64,000 nt of DNA, taken from positions 1,915,934 to 1,979,933 of the forward strand of contig CM059192.1 of the NCBI GenBank assembly GCA_030323885.1. The letters run 5' to 3'. The position numbers were made by a program, and so were the translations under genes. Below, one piece after another: positions 40,101 through 55,207 of this stretch (position 1 is its first letter; every line of letters begins with the position of its first letter). The notes under the pieces were generated by a model that saw only the letters and a program-made list of their open reading frames with translations, ran no database searches and was not told the DNA's origin. The stretch is from Branchipolynoe longqiensis. Lineage: Eukaryota; Annelida; Polychaeta; Phyllodocida; Polynoidae.

Positions 40101-40907
40101 AGTACGGTTCCCGTCGCCAGCGACCTATATCTGGCCCCTTTAATCCGCCTCAGGTAAGTCGGTTGCGTTCACACGGGCAAAATAAATCGGTTCACAGAAA
40201 TCGATTCACGTACACTACCTCGACAAGTGGTTTACAGTATCCAGATCACATGAATCGATTCAGCCCTAATCCGACTCAGCCACGCGTTCACACGCGAAAT
40301 GTAACCCAAACTATACAAGTCGATTTCTAGGAATGGATTTACATTGCCCGTGTGAACACGGCTTTTAGTTTTATGGGAAATTAAAAAAAATTTGCAACAT
40401 ACCTATAGTATATGTTGTTTGTATTTATATGTGGCATGTGGATGTACATGTCGCTAGGTCGACTCATCTAAGTCGGCCTAACGATGTACGTGTGAACACG
40501 GCTAAAAAGATGCCAGTCAAGAAAAGAAAAAAAAGCTGATACAACCCGTGTGACTGTCACAACTACGCCCCTCCCCGATCGCCTTATTCAGGACCCACTG
40601 CACCGCCCTCCCTGTCAGTGGAACACTGAGGCCTTGGCGAGCTGATCCAGAATGCCGAGCAGTGTGAACACTCACCAAGTACAGTGACAACAAAACAAAC
40701 GAACTTGGGTACATCGGGGTCATACTTAACCCACTCAGCCACTGCCTGTCATTGACAACACTAACAAGGATCGGATAGAGATAACATGTTGAACCGTCGA
40801 ATAGTTTACTAGACGCCATTACCTGATTCCGCAACCGTTGCAGCACATGCGGACAAGGTGTACTTAAACAAAAACGATCGGAATGGAATTCGCGTTTCTT
40901 CCGCCAT
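4025..40907 (-). CDS. SLC25A27: SLC25A27 / UCP4-type mitochondrial carrier (gene span, nine exons found, 3' end outside window)
   Basis: Mitochondrial inner-membrane carrier of the uncoupling-protein group. Joining the nine exons gives 286 residues in one frame. The three carrier signatures are at residues 32-39 (PLDLTKTR), 133-140 (PTDLVKVQ) and 234-241 (PADVVKTR), as expected for three repeats of about 100 residues with two helices each. Phrases such as [40 protein letters not shown] and [15 protein letters not shown] are typical of UCP4 rather than UCP1-3. Vertebrate UCP4 is about 323 residues; the last ~25 residues, starting at the T-P-W segment, are not in the window. All junctions are GT-AG and phase-consistent. 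Intron 1 is about 14.9 kb and carries a whole Harbinger transposon. The gene is divergent from PCNA. Transport substrate and uncoupling activity are inferred from family only; other SLC25 UCP-like paralogues (SLC25A30/A14) fit less well. Confidence 0.9.
4165..4690. repeat. 28-bp minisatellite (about 18 units), SLC25A27 intron 8
   Basis: The unit is ccataccatgactaacaa followed by tggtcaatta, with variants at several positions. The array starts about 40 bp upstream (gene sense) of exon 9. It resumes at 5440-5536 after a LINE insertion, so the array predates the LINE. Confidence 0.92.
4690..5440 (-). pseudogene. 3' end of a CR1/L2-like LINE inserted in the minisatellite
   Basis: The minus strand encodes a 120-residue open frame (5420-5058). 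Its composition is typical of the C-terminal tail of LINE reverse transcriptase proteins: [18 protein letters not shown], then HSHNTRQ, then [15 protein letters not shown]. It lacks the RT catalytic domain, so it is 5' truncated. The 3' end is at the left (minus orientation), with an attgattgat tail next to minisatellite sequence. Exact target duplications are blurred by the repeat. Confidence 0.75.
5440..5536. repeat. continuation of the 28-bp minisatellite
   Basis: Three to four further units (ccataccataactaacaaca, gtcaattac) on the other side of the LINE insertion. They end 24 bp before the exon 8 donor boundary at 5561. Confidence 0.88.
5561..5653 (-). CDS. SLC25A27: SLC25A27 exon 8 (third carrier signature)
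   Basis: 93 bp encoding (S)[20 protein letters not shown] followed by [11 protein letters not shown]. The acceptor is a strong pyrimidine tract ending ttttgtag (5654 upward) and the donor is gtaagc (5555-5560). The first codon is split with exon 7 (AG|C gives Ser). The third PxDxxKxR signature sits at protein residues 234-241. Confidence 0.95.
5817..5853 (+). repeat. SINE type A 3'-end fragment
   Basis: tatgaccttagatgtttctag followed by gacacaaaac matches the last ~35 bp of the type A SINE. No head is present. Confidence 0.6.
5854..6636. other. AT-rich intron 7 sequence, no feature
   Basis: AT-rich non-coding sequence with small tandem aaat runs at 6510-6530. No exon or transposon signature seen. 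Confidence 0.4.
6931..7015 (-). repeat. tRNA-like module in left arm of foldback 1
   Basis: The reverse complement reads ttggtgacctagtggttagg (box A) and tgggttcaaaccccatatag (box B). It is the mirror of 8283-8366. It is too diverged to be a tRNA gene, and all copies lie inside foldback arms. Confidence 0.7.
7067..7215. repeat. ATGT/ATGC microsatellite
   Basis: About 145 bp of alternating atgt and atgc tetranucleotides starting just inside the left foldback arm. A related tetranucleotide run occurs at 8195-8225 and in foldback 2 at 39525-39625. The open frames across it are only repeat translations. Confidence 0.95.
7365..7900. repeat. about 100-bp tandem repeat (four degenerate units) in the foldback loop
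   Basis: The phrase gggatccatcgcaaatgcgc and the linked ttaatgctatgatg and cagcagccattc recur at about 7420, 7510, 7610, 7690. The last portion ends in an inverted phrase: ccacagtgtatgcgccggc (7746 onward) against gccgacgcatacgctgtgg (7847 onward). No coding meaning is apparent. Confidence 0.75.
7939..7988 (-). repeat. SINE type A 3'-end fragment
   Basis: tttgttgttgttttacatcc followed by tagcaacatctaaggtcata is the reverse complement of the type A SINE tail. The head is missing. Confidence 0.7.
8283..8366 (+). repeat. tRNA-like module in right arm of foldback 1
   Basis: Box A-like ggcctagtggttagagtg and box B-like gggttcaaaccc lie about 45 bp apart, consistent with tRNA ancestry. The acceptor stem does not pair well (ggtctct against tccaagacc), so it is a SINE-type relic rather than a functional tRNA. 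Confidence 0.65.
8584..8595. repeat. target site duplication of the RTE LINE (left copy)
   Basis: cactctacacca occurs here and at 10736-10747, exactly bounding the LINE. The uninterrupted sequence is preserved in the opposite arm of the foldback (complement near 6739-6760). Confidence 0.95.
8596..10735 (-). mobile_element. RTE-type non-LTR retrotransposon, 5' truncated
   Basis: The insertion is 2,140 bp with a perfect 12-bp target duplication. The 3' end is at the left, with a short (TTGA)n-like tail (caatcaatcaatag on the plus strand). There is essentially no 3' UTR: the ORF runs into the tail. The endonuclease domain is absent, so the copy is truncated at its 5' end in the linker between endonuclease and RT. 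The perfect duplication and unbroken ORF suggest recent insertion. Confidence 0.92.
8600..10606 (-). CDS. RTE-like reverse transcriptase ORF (668 codons)
   Basis: Reverse transcriptase of a non-LTR retrotransposon, which would copy element RNA at a nicked target in the nucleus. The N-terminal part is helical linker rich in K and E (about 1-150). The RT core follows: [19 protein letters not shown] near 180-200, [43 protein letters not shown], and the catalytic [15 protein letters not shown]-terminal thumb follows with [20 protein letters not shown] and [12 protein letters not shown]. It ends close to G-R-G-R-P-R-T-S-W. The ATG at 10606 is the first in frame, but the natural protein would start upstream with the missing endonuclease. 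There is no frameshift or internal stop. Assignment to RTE/BovB-like is from these phrases and the tail; a neighbouring clade is possible. Confidence 0.88.
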   Translation of the reverse strand: MNEETPQREYNNIEMEWEALRESMVKSAEEVLPNKKRETKQSWMTQTILEKMAERKKVKTTDPLKYKHLKNEIEDECKKAKDEWWNKKCEVVEQLESQHRSREMHKKVKEITGQGYRQRSSKCIKNKDGKMLFEEDEIKSRWEEYVNELYNDDRGNPPTIEKEDGNIILVSEVEKAINDLKSGKAPGSDQITSEMIKGLDEVGIQIIHKLVNDIYETGFIPLNMNESIFVRLPKKLKPTLCTEYRTLSLMSHMLKMILKIILLRNRQKIEEQISNVQSGFISGRGTREGIFNMRMICERYCEMNQDVYACFIDYEKAFDRVNHELLIKCLQDIGVNGKDIKLIVNLYWTQRAFIKMEQGLSDEVMIKRGVRQGCVLSPCLFNLYTEMIFRHIEDCKGVTIGGMNVNNLRYADDSVILADSEKNLQDIVNRINKAGILFNMKMNARKTKTMVISKKTDKPNVNITIDGTNIEQVSEFIYLGQKITNDGRCEEEIKRRITIARTTFSKMYRVLTSSKILIQTRKRILQCYVWSTLMYGAETWTISKKMYKRLAAFEMWTYRRMMKISWTKKITNKEVLRKIKNKKSLFATIQTKKLIYFGHIIRQSSIYRTLLEGKVNGSRGRGRPRTSWFTNISQWTGLNYSQSIRTAHHRDKWRTIASNPRLEDGTID
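10736..10747. repeat. target site duplication of the RTE LINE (right copy)
   Basis: Second copy of cactctacacca, directly followed by the remainder of the foldback arm (ccaagtggacaag). Confidence 0.95.
10850..11265. other. intron 7 sequence with no recognisable feature
   Basis: Contains loosely repeated phrases (agacgacaatgtagtgacag, acattataatgacaatc) near 10970-11130, perhaps an old tandem repeat. No gene seen. Confidence 0.4.
11270..11937. mobile_element. MITE with CCACCAG...CCAAATGTATGAA tips
   Basis: The left tip is ccaccagaccaaatgtatga; the right tip in reverse complement is ccaccaggggccaaatgtat. The 668-bp interior has internal duplication: the phrase aaatcgaagcgatattaa, then cgccgccg occurs near 11430, 11480 and 11670, with a tgaaatagcggtgctcgcc block twice (11519 and 11738). 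No ORF, consistent with a non-autonomous element. Confidence 0.65.
11934..12165. repeat. 54-bp tandem repeat, about four units
   Basis: The unit starts tggcagcactgtaagtacta, then gaacgaatgactaatgttac, then ttcaaaccaccagg. The phrase ccaccagg also forms the tip of the adjoining MITE, so the array may have arisen by repeated duplication across the MITE end. Confidence 0.85.
12166..12629. other. intron 7 end next to exon 7; G-run at 12413-12425
   Basis: Non-coding. A run of 13 G (12413-12425) is the only striking composition feature. An open frame across 12521-12835 on the plus strand is the shadow of exon 7 on the other strand. Confidence 0.4.
12630..12714 (-). CDS. SLC25A27: SLC25A27 exon 7
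   Basis: 85 bp encoding (D)[20 protein letters not shown] followed by CVTHAMS and a split Ser codon. The acceptor is ctccag (12715 upward) and the donor gtaagg (12624-12629). It joins exon 6 to restore N-L-G-D-L-A-T-Y-D, the segment expected at the end of helix 4 and the inter-helix loop of UCP4. Confidence 0.94.
12715..13400. other. intron 6 sequence without recognisable feature
   Basis: Mostly AT-rich, non-coding. No SINE or LINE signature seen up to the SINE fragment at 13402. Confidence 0.4.
13402..13553 (-). repeat. SINE fragment (head and body, minus strand)
   Basis: ccttgccctatcctagtaat, tatttacgtcattggtttgg and the tRNA-like head (reverse of cttatccagccatcccatct, agtttg) match the SINE family. 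The 3' end is missing. Confidence 0.75.
13554..14044. other. intron 6 sequence, no feature
   Basis: AT-rich, non-coding, no recognisable repeat. Confidence 0.35.
14045..14560 (+). pseudogene. decayed CR1/jockey-like LINE, C-terminal RT tail
   Basis: Pieces of the usual C-terminal LINE motif are readable in changing plus-strand frames: [20 protein letters not shown] near 14211-14270, [18 protein letters not shown] near 14300-14350, and [16 protein letters not shown]. The frame changes show several indels, so it is an old fragment without RT core. Confidence 0.7.
15128..15408. repeat. 33-bp minisatellite, about 8.4 units, SLC25A27 intron 6
   Basis: The unit is gattgctcgactagtttaaa followed by ctgatgatttatt. 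Alternate units carry small changes (ctcgac, ctctac, ctatac; ttattgatt against ttagtgatt), suggesting a higher-order duplication. One unit is shortened. Confidence 0.93.
15410..16190. other. intron 6 sequence, no gene
   Basis: AT-rich. Open frames here show no domain. The 155-codon open frame that ends here (minus, 16464-15997) is exon 6 read on past its donor into the intron. Confidence 0.5.
16194..16246 (+). other. G-tract cluster (possible G-quadruplex), intron 6
   Basis: More than six runs of three or more G within 53 bp (gtgggggtggggaggggggag, gaggggggagggggaggggg). It lies 80-130 bp inside the intron after exon 6. The G-rich strand is the template strand of SLC25A27, so the pre-mRNA is C-rich there. 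Structure formation is inferred only from composition. Confidence 0.6.
16326..16438 (-). CDS. SLC25A27: SLC25A27 exon 6
   Basis: 113 bp encoding (R)[20 protein letters not shown] followed by [17 protein letters not shown] and the first base of the next codon. The acceptor is gttgacag (16439 upward) and the donor gtgagt after four G. The [11 protein letters not shown] block is the matrix-loop signature of carrier repeat two. Joins to exon 5 (CCA AG|G) and exon 7 (GGG G|AT) both keep the frame. Confidence 0.95.
16440..17113. other. intron 5 sequence, no feature
   Basis: Non-coding, AT-rich. The phrase cttgacctacttag just before 17116 recurs in the tandem repeat at 19060-19290, which flanks the other side of the CCGTCGGG element. 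Confidence 0.4.
17116..18912. mobile_element. non-autonomous DNA transposon built of CCGTCGGGCCGACGG words
   Basis: The tips are tggccccagatagcacacag (17116 onward) and the reverse complement tgggccccagatagcacaca of the right end (to 18912), with TA on both outer sides (17114-17115, 18913-18914). Both subterminal regions consist of palindromic CCGTCGGGCCGACGG-like words with spacers (about 17130-17380 and 18305-18900). The interior (17640-18295) has a ~220-bp block repeated three times. No protein is encoded; open frames there are products of the word repeats. TA flanks allow a Tc1/mariner-like mechanism, but this is uncertain. Confidence 0.8.
17640..18295. repeat. about 220-bp direct repeat, three copies, inside the CCGTCGGG element
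   Basis: cgtattaacacgaataattc begins at 17662, 17881 and 18103. Each unit continues with taaattacaaaacttttaca, ttaaataattccttaaaatt and aacgatcgcacgtg. Units 2 and 3 are closer to each other than to unit 1. Each ends close to ctggcgactcgag. Confidence 0.92.
18915..19294. repeat. degenerate ~65-75-bp tandem repeat flanking exon 5
   Basis: The phrase cacttgacctacttag followed by gtgttcgctaacctacctag and gtgactttcctttctt repeats four times from about 19060 to 19310. The last unit runs into the exon 5 donor: gtaggtcagtgaacgc on the gene strand is repeat sequence. The splice donor of exon 5 therefore lies inside the repeat. Confidence 0.75.
19295..19417 (-). CDS. SLC25A27: SLC25A27 exon 5 (second carrier signature)
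   Basis: 123 bp encoding (W)[39 protein letters not shown] and PR. The acceptor is gttttcag (19418 upward) and the donor gtaggt (19289-19294). The PTDLVKVQ signature (residues 133-140) replaces the canonical R/K at its end with Q, as in UCP4 orthologues. The [12 protein letters not shown] matrix segment is a good discriminator for UCP4. Confidence 0.96.
19725..19820 (+). repeat. LINE 3'-end remnant with (AATC)n tail
   Basis: cagtgaatatggcctatggt, gccgacacggcgtaaagcaa, then accaatcaatcaatcaatca. It is the same 3' end as 3785-3850 but in opposite orientation and with a longer tail. Confidence 0.7.
19821..20098. other. intron 4 sequence, no feature
   Basis: Non-coding, nothing recognised. Confidence 0.35.
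20099..20638. mobile_element. MITE built of TTGCGACCACTTT words
   Basis: The left end (ggtctcactaagcttgcgac, 20109 onward) pairs with the right end in reverse complement (ggcctcaatcacactaggct, tgcgactactttg). Inside, words such as ggttgcaagtggtcgc, ggtcacaaaccagtcacaaa and ttgcgaccact recur on both strands. No ORF. The tip contains CACACTAGGC, close to the tips of the Harbinger-type elements in this window. The boundaries are good to about 5 bp; no clean target duplication seen. Confidence 0.65.
20640..21358. other. intron 4 sequence, no gene
   Basis: Cysteine- and proline-rich short open frames on both strands have no recognisable domain. It may be the upstream part of the LINE remnant that follows, but I cannot show it. 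Confidence 0.35.
21359..21655 (-). pseudogene. LINE C-terminal fragment
   Basis: The minus strand encodes [20 protein letters not shown] followed by [20 protein letters not shown]. This is the characteristic G-x-R-x-F-x-x-A-A-x-x-x-W-N-x-x-P tail of jockey/CR1-type polyproteins, preceded by a decayed basic region. There is no RT core. Confidence 0.7.
21838..21919 (-). CDS. SLC25A27: SLC25A27 exon 4
   Basis: 82 bp encoding (V)[20 protein letters not shown] followed by DGTFPF and a split Trp codon. The acceptor is aattttcag (21920 upward) and the donor gtaagc (21832-21837). It covers the end of helix 2, where UCPs have the YSGxRMxxYE motif; here T replaces S. Confidence 0.94.
22235..22731. repeat. 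18-bp minisatellite, about 25 units, abutting the exon 3 donor
   Basis: The unit is gacccactgcttattgga with many variants (attaga, tttttaaa). The array fills intron 3 from the exon 3 donor side: only a few bases separate its last unit (gcttatttgagattgtga) from gtaagt of exon 3. Two longer blocks (attaaagatccactacttat, then taaagacccactgcttatga) are duplicated within the array (22433 and 22574), showing block-wise expansion. Confidence 0.93.
22738..22800 (-). CDS. SLC25A27: SLC25A27 exon 3
   Basis: 63 bp encoding (A)[20 protein letters not shown] and the first base of the next codon. The acceptor is cactcttcacag (22801 upward) and the donor gtaagt (22732-22737). The E-E-G-x-x-K-L-W-Q-G block is the first-repeat matrix-loop motif; [13 protein letters not shown] is almost invariant in UCP4. 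Confidence 0.96.
22880..23671. mobile_element. GC-rich 734-bp insert flanked by a perfect 29-bp direct repeat
   Basis: The 29 bp at 22880-22908 (aatactattggtatataata, tagtaaaag) are repeated exactly at 23643-23671. Between them lies very GC-rich sequence in otherwise AT-rich intron 2, with long proline/arginine-rich open frames on both strands. The longest minus-strand frame runs from 23744 to 23085 and ends [18 protein letters not shown] followed by DHITS. No known domain recognised. The layout looks like an insertion with target duplication. No poly(A), TIR or tRNA-like signal was found, so the class is unknown. Confidence 0.7.
23672..23967. other. intron 2 sequence, no feature
   Basis: AT-rich and non-coding up to the MITE at 23971. 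Confidence 0.35.
23971..25350. mobile_element. Harbinger-type MITE with GCCAACCTGGCGCC words and internal minisatellite
   Basis: The left tip taccccagtcacacgagag and the right tip (reverse complement taccccagtcacatggggc) form TIRs. The flanks are taa (23968-23970) and tta (25351-25353), a near-match to the TWA duplication of PIF/Harbinger. Both subterminal regions (23990-24195, 24940-25300) are filled with words such as ggcgccaacctggccaacc and gttgccaacc in both orientations. The centre is a 23-bp minisatellite. No protein. Confidence 0.75.
24203..24912. repeat. 23-bp minisatellite, about 30 units, inside the MITE
   Basis: The unit is aatataataatatagaactg followed by ttt. Variants are gaaatg for gaactg and tgat for taat; the first units are 20 bp (missing aat). 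It expanded inside the transposon, between its two subterminal word arrays. Confidence 0.95.
25624..25681 (+). repeat. SINE type A 3'-end fragment
   Basis: cccgtcctgacatgaccatag, then atgttgctaggacgcaaaac with an (aac)n tail. Only the last ~55 bp of the SINE is present. Confidence 0.75.
25838..25948 (-). CDS. SLC25A27: SLC25A27 exon 2 (first carrier signature)
   Basis: 111 bp encoding (V)[19 protein letters not shown] followed by [17 protein letters not shown] and the first base of the next codon. The acceptor is ctttatttag (25949 upward) and the donor gtaagt (25832-25837). PLDLTKTR is the first carrier signature (residues 32-39). The loop between LQGE and HRG is short compared with mammalian UCP4. 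A second donor with the same attg|gtaagta context lies 66 bp further on and keeps the frame (see findings). Confidence 0.95.
25949..27970. other. intron 1 proximal part
   Basis: Non-coding. About 110 bp at 26845-26962 (tggcaccccctgtcttata, gggcctacctagtcggcggc, then gtactgcccgaacc) match 47595-47708 in PCNA intron 1, so this is an interspersed repeat. Two diverged copies of gttgccatggaaac, cctgtgatataattttt, gataagctgaggtgatttg lie at 27630-27740 and 27800-27910. A C-run and CA-run lie at 26697-26725. Confidence 0.5.
27971..27973. repeat. TAA target duplication, left of Harbinger
   Basis: taa here and taa at 36611-36613 bound the element exactly; a 3-bp TWA duplication is the hallmark of PIF/Harbinger. 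Confidence 0.85.
28015..28590. repeat. left subterminal word array of Harbinger
   Basis: Dense direct and inverted copies of tacgcatacgctacgcatag-like words, many self-complementary (atgcatagcat). The right end of the element has the same words (gcatacgctcctcatacgct). Such arrays are candidate binding sites for the transposase partner protein; binding itself is inference. Confidence 0.85.
28592..28599 (+). promoter_or_regulatory. TATA-like box of the transposase gene
   Basis: gtatataaagg lies about 115 bp upstream of the ATG at 28710, at the inner border of the subterminal array. Confidence 0.55.
28710..29936 (+). CDS. PIF/Harbinger transposase (HARBI1-like)
   Basis: 408 residues. DDE-type nuclease that cuts and joins transposon ends in the nucleus. 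After a basic N-terminus ([12 protein letters not shown]) comes a helix-turn-helix-like region ([17 protein letters not shown], then [16 protein letters not shown]). The catalytic domain follows with [11 protein letters not shown] (Asp 168), a short [11 protein letters not shown] strand, [12 protein letters not shown] (Asp 258/259) and [18 protein letters not shown] (Glu 295). These are the DDE_Tnp_4 landmarks. I chose the ATG at 28710 because its context (accATGG) is strong; the frame is open further upstream but without ATG. The gene is intronless and has no stops or shifts, so it could be active. Host HARBI1 is an alternative name, but the TIR/TSD context shows a transposon gene. Confidence 0.93.
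   Translation: MVLLAARLKSRRRRERRRRRSVWDRPWIGRRPQFGLFDNLMVELRSEDTASFVNFMRLPPQLFDEIVVRVAPRIAKKRTTFRVPLEPALKIALTLWHLASGTKYSSMKFGWRVPHNTQSLIVREVCQAIVDEYMAKVMTCPTTPEGWRAIADLYLEKWNFPHTCGALDGKHIAWRCPPKSESLYYNYRGFYSVVLLALVDADYKFIWADIGGLASASDAQIYNDSELKAGTEGGTISFANPEPLVDGQKDVPYFLIGDDAFALRPTMMKPYGKRGLNNDERLFNYRLSRSRRVVENAFGILANRFQVLLTTMQHHPSNVKIIVKACIVLHNFMGTHYPALQNMQLDRPETANNNFVPGAWREGHNLLDIDVLPVNPNTASKHGKEQRNLIKDWVVSPAGVLSWQDRMI
30190..30475. repeat. GA-rich microsatellite in Harbinger
   Basis: About 285 bp of (gaga), (gggaggaa) and (gatagaga) repeats between the transposase and the LINE. Purine-only on the plus strand. Confidence 0.95.
30685..30696. repeat. target duplication of nested LINE (left)
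   Basis: aacaatatatat, repeated at 34218-34229. Because the sequence is AT-simple the exact edges are soft. Confidence 0.7.
30743..31456 (-). pseudogene. C-terminal frame of nested LINE
   Basis: 237 codons in a different frame from the upstream part. It continues [20 protein letters not shown] through the thumb-like region to [18 protein letters not shown] and [16 protein letters not shown], then a short 3' UTR. The break between AEDLL and DAFSDASK is a small indel. Confidence 0.85.
31456..33414 (-). pseudogene. main open frame of nested LINE (endonuclease C-half plus RT)
   Basis: 652 open codons from the SINE junction to the frameshift. Contains the endonuclease G-D-F-N-A-R and S-D/D-H motifs and RT motifs up to FADD. 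The start codon given by the frame (33414) is internal: the real protein began before the SINE insertion. Confidence 0.85.
33452..33788 (-). repeat. full-length type A SINE inserted in the LINE
   Basis: Minus-strand SINE with head (reverse of gagacggacgctctaaccca, box B gggactcgaacccac) and 3' end (ttacgtcctagcaacatcta). It is flanked by ttgcttaaaggt (33440-33451) and ttgctcaaaggt (33789-33800), a 12-bp duplication with one mismatch. LINE endonuclease sequence continues on both sides ([11 protein letters not shown] before, [12 protein letters not shown] after). Confidence 0.93.
34327..35304 (-). CDS. Harbinger second protein, exon 2
   Basis: Follows a clear acceptor (gattttgtcttgcag on the minus strand). 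Encodes [20 protein letters not shown] and an acidic stretch, then [20 protein letters not shown] and a helical [20 protein letters not shown] conserved-looking [17 protein letters not shown] follows, then a long H/P/Q-rich tail. This fits the C-terminal part of the Myb/MADF-like partner protein of Harbinger, which brings the transposase to nucleus and DNA ends in characterised systems. It ends with G-K-G-E-K at 34327. Confidence 0.7.
   Translation of the reverse strand: MAAPVAAPQLDVTVDDNVPTDVEVAMDEELPPTPPTTFRERGKGRGKRSAPVEENLLAAIHKRFDESGDILKVMQPPPPPTVTKHVAFANYVRDMILTMVEEWFVSICGALNRMVSHHLEEEEGTFVAPVVRVAAPAPAPVSASEAYKPQPHQWTHQPPPASPWTSQTQEYVQRYMGQPHIHHQPQRLPPLPSLPPQPLPPTSVGHKPAAAPLVVRPSPPHTPGQLRTLGVVGHTRGSPGVVVRAGGTATVGAAWSATSAAADVATPTQVDPTQVNLSESASPDGLLNLSGLSGISGMLGANLDLFPSSATQSPADATSSGKGEK
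35653..36281 (-). pseudogene. Harbinger second protein, exon 1 (MADF/Myb-like), frame apparently shifted
   Basis: ATG at 36281 opens [20 protein letters not shown] with Thr and Ala runs and a basic [12 protein letters not shown]. The DNA-binding-like core is in another frame: [19 protein letters not shown], then [20 protein letters not shown] (about 35890-35760), recalling the W...L...W..LRD pattern of MADF/SANT domains. After an A7 run (35757-35763) the first frame resumes with [20 protein letters not shown] up to the donor gtaagt (35647-35652). Two compensating indels (or sequence errors) would be needed for one protein. Confidence 0.6.
36611..36613. repeat. TAA target duplication, right of Harbinger
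   Basis: Matches 27971-27973. Confidence 0.85.
36944..37150. repeat. MITE-like copy of the GTTCACACGGGC family, diverged
   Basis: Starts ctgttcacacacgggcctta and ends ggcatgtgtgaacgt. Inside are words gtcgcctcaagtagttcgcc and gaggcgaaatagggctgagt like those of 42407-42999. The tips are degraded. Confidence 0.6.
37366..38690. repeat. left arm of large inverted repeat around the shared promoter
   Basis: Matches 42660-43866 in reverse complement with gaps. Examples are ccccgatcgctgtgatcg (37412) against the complement near 43810, atcggaaagtgtcatgggtt (37746 and 37972) against 43300 and 43485, and gaccaatatgcatgatcttt (38283) against 43137. Within the arm, a ~240-bp block is itself duplicated (37610-37800 and 37848-38020). 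Confidence 0.8.
38758..39985. mobile_element. foldback element 2
   Basis: The left arm 38758-39180 and the right arm about 39625-39985 are reverse complements and match foldback 1, including the tRNA-like inner blocks (39053-39125 minus, 39687-39770 plus). The loop carries a type A SINE and an acgtacat microsatellite. The outermost part of the right arm is missing or replaced after 39985. Confidence 0.8.
39188..39520 (-). repeat. type A SINE in the loop of foldback 2
   Basis: Minus-strand SINE (ttttacgtgctagcaacatc ... gacggacgctctaac). The head breaks off abruptly into tcgaatcctggtcgag, a box B piece in the other orientation, suggesting rearrangement at the insertion point. Confidence 0.85.
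40160..40363. mobile_element. GTTCACACGGGC MITE
   Basis: The left tip gttgcgttcacacgggcaaa and the right tip ttgcccgtgtgaacacggct form TIRs. Inside are the words cagaaatcgattcacgtaca, gaatcgattcagccctaatc and acaagtcgatttcta. Same family as 42407-42999 and 54204-54468. A further family end lies at 40441-40502. Confidence 0.75.
40823..40907 (-). CDS. SLC25A27: SLC25A27 exon 1 (start codon)
   Basis: 85 bp: ATG then [19 protein letters not shown] followed by CAATVAES and the first base of the next codon. The donor is gtaatg. CAATVAE is the conserved N-terminal motif of UCP4 just before the first signature; joining to exon 2 (TCA G|TT ACA TAT) gives [15 protein letters not shown]. The start context caagATGGCGG is good. 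Confidence 0.93.
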
Positions 40908-40911
40908 CTTG
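40903..40911 (-). promoter_or_regulatory. YY1-like motif over the SLC25A27 start codon
   Basis: The gene strand reads aagcaagatggcggaag. AAGATGGCGG is the consensus often seen at transcription start regions of TATA-less housekeeping genes in animals; function here is inference. Confidence 0.45.
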
Positions 40912-41270
40912 CTTCTCCCGGCTTTGCAGACGACACCGCCACGCTCCCACCCGAATTACGACGTGGACCTCTGGATCTCGGGGCCCTTGCATTAGTATGG
41001 CAGCCGGAAACTAGGGCGAGCAGTGTGACTCATCACAACTATATCCCCATATTCCTTCTCAAGCTATTGTTCATATGCCGACACGCGCTACTTTCTTGTT
41101 TGTGGATAATTAGATTTAGGTACGTAATTGGATATACCATCGACTTAAGCTCACGTCTATCAAATGAAAGTCTCAAGCCAATTGTACTCGAATAAGCGAA
41201 GATGCTTTCTGGACAATGTGAAAGACACTTAATGAAATAGAGGACTATGTTTCAATATCTCCCTCAAGCC

Positions 41271-41311
41271 AGAGAGCGTGTATATATAAACAGATTATAT
41301 ACACGCTCTCT
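41271..41311. repeat. perfect 16-bp inverted repeat in the shared promoter
   Basis: agagagcgtgtatata (41271-41286), 9-bp spacer, tatatacacgctctct (41296-41311). The flanks ctcaag also repeat on both sides. Could form a cruciform or hairpin. Confidence 0.9.
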
Positions 41312-41520
41312 GCTCAAGCGCTCCCCATATCATTGACATGTGGTGTCGAGTGGTCGCATAAAGAGAATGTTTACTTGCTCTTACTGGCCAGTTCTCTGAT
41401 CAGCTTGTGCATAAAGCTTAATTAATATCTAAATACATACAATATATTTTCAAAATAAATTGAGAGAAAAAACACATTCAAAACAACATAACAATACCAA
41501 ATATGCGTCATAGCTTAATG

Positions 41521-41530
41521 ATTGGCCAAT
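41521..41530. promoter_or_regulatory. CCAAT-box palindrome upstream of PCNA
   Basis: attggccaat presents CCAAT on both strands, 39 bp before the E2F site and about 165 bp before the PCNA ATG. The NF-Y plus E2F pairing is common in S-phase promoters. Confidence 0.65.
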
Positions 41531-41568
41531 CACGAGCGTGGAATTCCGCCTCCCCGCCATTTCACAAA

Positions 41569-41580
41569 TTTGGCGCCAAA
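41569..41580. promoter_or_regulatory. E2F palindrome TTTGGCGCCAAA upstream of PCNA
   Basis: Perfect match to the E2F consensus TTTSSCGC on both strands, 115 bp before the ATG. E2F control of PCNA transcription at G1/S is established in animals and plants. Confidence 0.85.
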
Positions 41581-41667
41581 GCTCTAATTTTCTGCCATTA
41601 CCGCTTAGGTGCGAAAGCCAGAGTCAAGCGTAGTCTCAAGGGGACGCATAAATCCATACATTTTTAG

Positions 41668-54669
<13,002 letters not shown>

Positions 54670-54870
54670 GTAAGATCTGACAGCCAGGACACTGGAGCAT
54701 AGTAAAACTAAGACAGTCAGACGCAGGGAGCGCATTGAATGTGTCATGTCTCCTGGTGTCAGCCAAGTGACAAGACGGTGCCAGTCAAATGACAAGACTG
54801 CGCAGTGTCGGACAGTTTATTCTGCTTCAAGTTATCGTATCACATGTAAATATTACGGGACAAAAATGCA

Positions 54871-54876
54871 AATAAA
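54871..54876 (+). terminator. PCNA polyadenylation signal
   Basis: aataaa, about 200 bp after the stop codon, followed by a gctttattttgtatcattgt downstream region. Implies a 3' UTR of about 220 bases. Confidence 0.8.
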
Positions 54877-54899
54877 AGTGCTTTATTTTGTATCATTGT

Positions 54900-55205
54900 T
54901 TTTGTTTGTTTTCACTTTAATATGAAACCTTTAAATTGCATGATTAATTCCTTCCATAATAAAATAGGAGACAAGACAGACAGACGTATTAGATCGAGCT
55001 TAAGACTGGTTGGTTCTTAAGACCTGCAATTACATTTTATTGAACAAAGTTGTTAGTGGATAGGGAAGATAGGCAATAAGTCTTCGAATATAAACTGAAG
55101 GGCAGAAGAATAGGGGGATCTGTACCGCAGCCAACAGTAACCCAAACAAGGAGCATGCCAAAGAGGTTACATGACTAGAAGATAGCAACAATAAGAATGA
55201 TTAAT
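54900..55205. other. intergenic, no feature
   Basis: Nothing recognised between the PCNA 3' end and the SINE at 55208. Confidence 0.4.
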
Positions 55206-55207
55206 TA

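Noticed and set aside
40700..40760. tRNA-like sequence on the minus strand (agtggctgagtgggttaag)
   Set aside because: Only a box A match. No paired stems or convincing box B, and it lies in intron 1 just after the SLC25A27 exon 1 donor.
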